Shown in pieces: positions 7,040 to 10,345 of a DNA stretch of 10,345 nt; position 1 is the first letter of the stretch; every line of letters begins with the position of its first letter. A program made the position numbers and the translations under genes. The stretch is from assembly GCA_023386395.1 (NCBI GenBank), contig JAEWJV010000157.1:1-10345 (forward strand), read 5' to 3'. The notes beneath the pieces are model-generated. The model saw only the letters and a list, made by a program, of their open reading frames with translations, did not search any database and had not been told where the DNA came from. This stretch comes from Bacteroidota bacterium (GTDB lineage: Bacteria > Bacteroidota > Bacteroidia > Chitinophagales > Chitinophagaceae).

Positions 7040-7128
7040 AAGTGTAGATTTTCCTTAAAGTTAAGGCAGATGATATATAATGCGCAGATGTTGATAATCA
7101 GGCATCATAATAAATCCTTCAACATCTA

Positions 7129-7158
7129 TTGAAAGTTAGCGCAAGCTTTTTAGGTTTG
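7129..7158 (+). promoter_or_regulatory. Promoter of pcm
   Basis: TTG (7129-7131) and TAGGTTTG (7151-7158) are separated by 19 nt, an exact fit to the Bacteroidota -33/-7 promoter pattern. The pcm ATG begins 5 nt after the -7 element, so the transcript should start at or a few bases from the start codon and be leaderless or nearly so. Confidence 0.6.
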
Positions 7159-7163
7159 CAGCG

Positions 7164-7820
7164 ATGAGAAAACTGGAAGATACATACCAGCATAAAGGAT
7201 TAAGGAAAAAACTGATAGACTCTTTACGTACAAAAGGCATAACATCAGAAATAGTGCTGGAGGCCATGTATAATGTGCCGCGGCATTTTTTTTTAGATTC
7301 TGCTTTTGATAAGATTGCTTATGAAGACAGGGCATTTCCCATAGCGGCGGAGCAAACTATTTCCCAGCCTTATACCGTTGCTTATCAAACACAATTATTA
7401 AATGTGCACCGTGGCGATAAAATTCTTGAAATAGGCACCGGCAGTGTTTACCAGGCAAGTGTGCTGGCAGAATTAGGTGCCTGGGTTTATACAATAGAAC
7501 GGCAGCGTAAATTGTACGACATTAATAAATCTTTCTTCTTCAAAACAAAGTATCCCAGCATAAAATTTTTTTACGGAGATGGCTTTGAAGGATTGCCGGC
7601 CTATGCGCCTTTTGATAAGGTGCTTATTACGGCAGCGGCGCCTTTTATCCCGCCCAAATTAGTGGAGCAGTTAAAAACAGGCGGCTTAATGGTGTTGCCA
7701 GTGAATGAAGGCGATAAACAACGAATGTTGCGCCTTACCAAAAAAGCTGATGGCAGTTATGATGAAGAATGGTTTGATTATTTTTCTTTCGTACCTATGT
7801 TGAAAGGGAAAAATAATTAG
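7164..7820 (+). CDS. pcm: Protein-L-isoaspartate O-methyltransferase
   Basis: A cytosolic SAM-dependent enzyme that methylates isoaspartyl residues arising from damaged Asn/Asp, starting their repair. The 218 residues match the PCMT family. Landmarks are VPRHFF (38-43), the substrate loop AEQTISQPYTVA with S67, SAM motif I LEIGTGSVYQASVLAELG (88-105), and the post-I acidic residue in YTIER. The DKVLITAAAP strand and the GGLMVLPV strand follow. One residue is odd: the loop normally reads GTGSGYQ, but here the last Gly is Val (V95, codon GTT at 7446-7448). The rest of the fold is intact. The start ATG at 7164 lies immediately after a good promoter. A half-length asparaginase-like gene follows after 126 nt on the same strand; the gap is large for strict coupling but read-through is possible. 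Confidence 0.93.
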   Translation: MRKLEDTYQHKGLRKKLIDSLRTKGITSEIVLEAMYNVPRHFFLDSAFDKIAYEDRAFPIAAEQTISQPYTVAYQTQLLNVHRGDKILEIGTGSVYQASVLAELGAWVYTIERQRKLYDINKSFFFKTKYPSIKFFYGDGFEGLPAYAPFDKVLITAAAPFIPPKLVEQLKTGGLMVLPVNEGDKQRMLRLTKKADGSYDEEWFDYFSFVPMLKGKNN

Positions 7821-7946
7821 AAAAAAATTCAAGCATTCACGTGTTCATAAGCTCACTTGTTTAATAAGCTGGTTAAGTTAAAAACGCTTGGTTTAATTTC
7901 AGCCCGTAAACAAGAAAATCGTGACCTTGTAAACTTAAATTTTATT

Positions 7947-8441
7947 ATGGCAATACGCATTTTTATAACCGGTGGCACATTTGATAAAGAATACAATGAG
8001 CTTACCGGCGAGCTTTTTTTTAAAGATTCGCATTTGCCTGAAATGCTTAAGCTTGGCCGCAGCAATATTGATGTTGATATACGAACATTAATGATGATTG
8101 ACAGCCTTGGCATGAGCAATGAAGACAGGGATTTGATTACACATCATTGCGAAACGGCTAAAGAAGATAAGATCATTATAACGCATGGCACAGATACCAT
8201 GGCTGATACAGCTAAAGTTTTATCGGGAAGAATAGAAAATAAAACGATTGTGCTTACCGGCGCAATGATCCCGTATAAATTTGGCAGCTCGGATGGTTTG
8301 TTTAATCTTGGCAGTGCGCTGGCTTTTGTGCAAACCTTGCCGCCCGGTGTTTATATAGCTATGAATGGAAAATGCTTTCATGCAGATAATGTCCGTAAAA
8401 ACAGGCAAACGGGTATGTTTGAAGTGCTGTATAAGCAATGA
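7947..8441 (+). CDS. Half-length asparaginase-like protein (asparaginase N-terminal domain only)
   Basis: The 164 residues contain only the N-terminal (catalytic) domain of the L-asparaginase I/II family, about half the usual ~330. Conserved motifs are present: T8-G-G-T11-F-D with the nucleophile Thr, T79-H-G-T82-D83-T-M with the second catalytic Thr-Asp pair, and VLTGAMIP (102-109). The C-terminal end reads GVYIAMNGKCFHADNVRKNRQTGMFE, a pattern known from a widespread family of short asparaginase-domain proteins. So this is probably a complete member of that family, not a fragment. Its substrate is not established; hydrolysis of asparagine or a related amide is the default guess. An in-frame TTG start at 7857 would add 30 unconserved residues, so ATG 7947 is preferred. 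The gene lies between pcm and fabH. Confidence 0.87.
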   Translation: MAIRIFITGGTFDKEYNELTGELFFKDSHLPEMLKLGRSNIDVDIRTLMMIDSLGMSNEDRDLITHHCETAKEDKIIITHGTDTMADTAKVLSGRIENKTIVLTGAMIPYKFGSSDGLFNLGSALAFVQTLPPGVYIAMNGKCFHADNVRKNRQTGMFEVLYKQ

Positions 8442-8446
8442 CGGGC

Positions 8447-8477
8447 TCTGTCAATAATTATAATTTCAATACTTTTG
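8447..8477 (+). promoter_or_regulatory. Promoter of fabH
   Basis: TCTG (8447-8450) and TACTTTTG (8470-8477) are separated by 19 nt. The -7 element is an exact TAnnTTTG match and the -33 element matches TTTG at three of four positions. The predicted transcript starts near 8482-8484, giving a leader of about 13-15 nt before the ATG. fabH is therefore likely transcribed independently of the asparaginase-like gene. Confidence 0.55.
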
Positions 8478-8496
8478 AAACACAATATTTTAAAAT

Positions 8497-9495
8497 ATGA
8501 GTAAATTAACTGCAGCCATTACTGCTGTAGGCGGTTATGTTCCGGAGTACAGGTTAACGAATAAGGAACTGGAAAAGATGGTTGAAACAAATGATGAATG
8601 GATAAGAACAAGAACAGGTATTAGTGAAAGAAGAATTTTGAAAGGGGCCGGTAAAGGAAGCAGCGATCTTGCCTTACCTGCCATTCAGGAAATAATCAAA
8701 AAGAAAAATCTGGACCCTCTTGAAATTGATTGCATTATTGTGGGCACCGTAACACCCGATATGGTGTTTCCCGCCACTGCAAATATTATTGCGGCTAAAA
8801 TTGGCGCAACAAATGCATGGGGTTTTGATGTAAGCGCGGCCTGCAGTGGCTTTTTATATTCACTCACAACCGGGGCAACGTTTATTGAAAGCGGGCGTTA
8901 CAAAAAAGTTCTGGTGGTTGGCGTAGATAAGATGAGCGCCATAGTTGATTACACCGACAGGGCTACCTGTATTATTTTTGGTGACGGTGCCGGCGCTGTT
9001 TTATTGGAACCTTCCACCGATGAAACCGGTATCAAAGACAGTATATTAAGAAGTGACGGAAACGGTGCTGAATACCTGCATATGAAAGCCGGCGGCTCCC
9101 GTGAACCCGCCACTATTGAAACCGTTCAGGCTAAAAAACATTTTATTTACCAGGAAGGCAAGGCCGTATTTAAACATGCGGTAGAAGGAATGGCAGATGT
9201 AAGTGCAGAAATAATGAAACAAAATAACCTGGGCGCAGATGATGTGGCCTGGCTTGTACCGCACCAGGCTAATCTCAGAATAATTGATGCTACTGCAAAC
9301 CGCATGGGGTTGTCAAGAGAAAAAGTGATGATTAATATCCAGAAGTATGGCAACACTACTGCTGCAACCATACCGCTTTGTTTATGGGAATGGGAGAAGC
9401 AGTTAAAGAAGGGCGATAACCTCATTCTCGCTGCATTTGGCGGTGGATTTACGTGGGGCGCTACATGGGTTAAATGGTCTTATGATACCAAATAA
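8497..9495 (+). CDS. fabH: Beta-ketoacyl-ACP synthase III
   Basis: A cytosolic thiolase-fold enzyme that condenses acetyl-CoA (or a branched short-chain acyl-CoA) with malonyl-ACP, the first step of fatty-acid elongation. The 332 residues are normal for FabH. The catalytic triad is complete: C116 in [12 protein letters not shown]256 in VPHQANLRI, and N286 in KYGNTTAAT. Other family stretches are present: [16 protein letters not shown] near residues 31-46, [11 protein letters not shown] near 161-171, and the C-terminal [11 protein letters not shown] glycine-rich strand. It is followed by a hairpin shared with a convergent small gene, then pdxA. In many Bacteroidota fabH lies close to pdxA together with rpmF and a DUF177 gene; neither of those is between them here. 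It might be a second fabH copy in the genome, which cannot be judged from one window. Confidence 0.95.
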   Translation: MSKLTAAITAVGGYVPEYRLTNKELEKMVETNDEWIRTRTGISERRILKGAGKGSSDLALPAIQEIIKKKNLDPLEIDCIIVGTVTPDMVFPATANIIAAKIGATNAWGFDVSAACSGFLYSLTTGATFIESGRYKKVLVVGVDKMSAIVDYTDRATCIIFGDGAGAVLLEPSTDETGIKDSILRSDGNGAEYLHMKAGGSREPATIETVQAKKHFIYQEGKAVFKHAVEGMADVSAEIMKQNNLGADDVAWLVPHQANLRIIDATANRMGLSREKVMINIQKYGNTTAATIPLCLWEWEKQLKKGDNLILAAFGGGFTWGATWVKWSYDTK

Positions 9496-9520
9496 AAAAG
9501 AGGTTGCATTTCACAACCTC
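9494..9520. terminator. Terminator between fabH and the convergent small gene
   Basis: GAGGTTG (9500-9506) and CAACCTC (9514-9520) form a 7-bp G/C-rich stem with a 7-nt loop. On the minus strand the stem is followed directly by six T, a textbook Rho-independent terminator for the small leftward gene. On the plus strand it is followed by CATTATTTTCC, so it may also stop fabH transcripts, less strongly. Confidence 0.8.
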
Positions 9521-9543
9521 CATTATTTTCCTGCTATAACAGT

Positions 9544-9786
9544 TCAATTAGATTTCAATGTGGTTGACTTGGATTTTTTTACAGGCAGGCTTACCAGTAT
9601 TAAAATAAATATGGCTGATCCTACTATCCAAATCCAGGTATGATCGTACCAGGGCGAGGTGTTTGCTGCGGCTGCAACTTTCGGATTCTCCGAAGTTTCC
9701 TGTGCATACAAACAGTAAGTAATGAAGCAAAAAATAAATAATAATGAAAACATCTTTGCAGCAGCCGTTTTCATAGTTTGTTTCAT
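9544..9786 (-). CDS. Small exported/membrane protein with one C-terminal membrane helix
   Basis: The 80-residue protein has an N-terminal signal-like segment (basic start, hydrophobic core FSLLFIFCFITYCLYA, then Q, a typical Bacteroidota A-Q cleavage context). A short Ala/Ser/Pro-rich linker, the motif WYDHTWIWIVG, a membrane helix (about residues 51-67) and a basic tail (PVKKSKS) follow. It resembles small uncharacterised Bacteroidota proteins with a WY..TW.W motif just before a membrane helix; no function is known to me. Two starts are possible: ATG 9786, or ATG 9774, which removes MKQT and leaves a more usual signal peptide. A strong minus-strand terminator directly downstream supports it being expressed. 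The overlapping minus frame reaching 9814 lacks these features and is not supported. Confidence 0.72.
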   Translation of the reverse strand: MKQTMKTAAAKMFSLLFIFCFITYCLYAQETSENPKVAAAANTSPWYDHTWIWIVGSAIFILILVSLPVKKSKSTTLKSN

Positions 9787-9869
9787 ATATTTTTATTTGA
9801 TAATTATTCAACAATCGCGCCAGTAAAGGATTGTATTAGTTGCTTACGTGCAAAGAATTAAAATACAAC

Positions 9870-9898
9870 TACTTTTGTCATAAAGAAATCATGACGAA
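9870..9898 (+). promoter_or_regulatory. Possible -7 element and dyad upstream of pdxA
   Basis: TACTTTTG (9870-9877) is an exact TAnnTTTG match, though no -33 element is found at the usual spacing. Overlapping the expected start site is the inverted repeat TTTGTCAT (9874-9881) / ATGACGAA (9891-9898), with one G-T pair and a 9-nt loop. It could be an operator or a 5' hairpin. The pdxA ATG is about 80 nt downstream. Confidence 0.35.
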
Positions 9899-9964
9899 TA
9901 AATCCTGGTACAGGCTTTATTGTGATTAATTCATTTTTACCCAAACAATGTTTATTAATTTATT

Positions 9965-10345
9965 ATGAACGCAGAACAGCAAAAGCCACTTATAGGATTT
10001 ACCAGTGGTGATATTAATGGTATTGGTATTGAGCTTATTATTAAAACATTAAGTGATAACCGCATTCTCGATCAATGTACGCCCGTGGTTTTTGCGAGTA
10101 ATAAGAGCATAAATTTCTACCGGAAATCAATGCCTGAAATAAATTTTTCGTATCAATCTGTGAAAGATTTTTCACGTATTAACCATAAGCAGCTTAATAT
10201 ATTTAATTGCTGGGATGAAGAAGTGCCCATTTCTGCCGGCCAGTTAAACGAAACCGGCGGCCGGTATGCAAGAATATCCTTACAACATGCTGTCGATGCT
10301 TTAAAGGATGGGCTAATACAAGGCCTTGTAACGGCGCCTTTACAT
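9965..10345 (+). CDS. pdxA: 4-hydroxythreonine-4-phosphate dehydrogenase, N-terminal part (runs off window)
   Basis: The frame is open from ATG 9965 to the window edge, 127 codons of a protein usually about 330-360 residues. PdxA is a metal-dependent NAD enzyme that oxidises 4-phosphohydroxy-L-threonine in the DXP-dependent pathway to pyridoxal 5'-phosphate. The N-terminal stretch GFTSGDINGIGIELIIKTL matches the family's G-D-x-N-G-I-G-P-E signature, with Ile in place of the usual Pro (residue 22). The segment SAGQLNETGGRYARISLQ (from about residue 90) and the terminal LVTAPLH, corresponding to the ITAPxxK region, confirm the assignment. The ATG fits the family N-terminus. rocD in the same window makes a PLP-dependent enzyme, but there is no sign of shared regulation. 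Confidence 0.92.
   Translation, partial: MNAEQQKPLIGFTSGDINGIGIELIIKTLSDNRILDQCTPVVFASNKSINFYRKSMPEINFSYQSVKDFSRINHKQLNIFNCWDEEVPISAGQLNETGGRYARISLQHAVDALKDGLIQGLVTAPLH

Noticed and set aside
7857..7946. N-terminal extension of the asparaginase-like protein from a TTG at 7857
   Set aside because: The 30 added residues do not resemble the family, whose N-terminus begins right at the IRIFITGGT strand supplied by ATG 7947.
8439..8453. TGAC...GTCA inverted repeat just after the asparaginase-like gene
   Set aside because: The stem is only 4 bp with no T run, and the bases overlap the proposed fabH -33 element.
9548..9814. Second minus-strand open frame overlapping the small membrane gene
   Set aside because: It lacks a signal peptide, membrane helix or other protein character, while the other frame has all of these and a good AQ cleavage context.
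1..10345. Defence system, prophage, transposon or CRISPR array
   Set aside because: No transposase, integrase, nuclease-helicase, phage structural gene or regularly spaced repeats are visible; the genes are mainly housekeeping.

Overview
The window looks like chromosomal DNA from a Bacteroidota bacterium, most likely Chitinophagaceae-like. The base composition is AT-rich, start codons lack clear Shine-Dalgarno sequences, and several starts are preceded by the phylum's TAnnTTTG -7 element. Gene content fits too: a BlaI/M56 pair without a penicillin-binding sensor, an NlpE/META lipoprotein, and fabH close to pdxA. No tRNA, rRNA, CRISPR array, transposase or phage gene is visible. The taxonomic call is inference.

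Left part (1-2700): the 3' end of a YihY/BrkB-type membrane protein gene is followed 6 nt later by a small membrane protein with two CxxC motifs. Facing them is a yraN-type gene. It is divergent from manA (mannose-6-phosphate isomerase), with only 18 nt between the two start codons. A perfect 16-bp hairpin separates manA from the convergent gene to its right.

Centre (2726-6230): an ornithine aminotransferase gene (rocD) on the minus strand has an apparent one-base frameshift at a T6 run near its N-terminus. Upstream of it is about 310 nt of noncoding DNA with short AT-rich repeats. Next comes a translationally coupled pair: a BlaI/MecI-type repressor and an M56 (BlaR1-type) membrane metalloprotease. 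A perfect TTCTACA-TT-TGTAGAA dyad lies on the predicted -7 element of the repressor gene, so the pair is probably autorepressed until the protease signals.

Right part (6248-10345): a minus-strand lipoprotein (NlpE-like plus META/HslJ-like domains), pcm (protein-L-isoaspartate methyltransferase), a half-length asparaginase-like protein, fabH, a small minus-strand secreted/membrane protein with its own terminator, and the 5' part of pdxA, which runs off the window.

Most of this is housekeeping metabolism (mannose/GDP-sugar supply, ornithine catabolism, fatty-acid initiation, pyridoxal phosphate synthesis, protein repair). The best candidate for something undescribed is the BlaI-M56 signalling pair, whose extracytoplasmic sensor is not the usual beta-lactam-binding domain. 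The clearest sequence anomalies are the rocD frameshift and a Gly-to-Val change in the SAM-binding loop of pcm.
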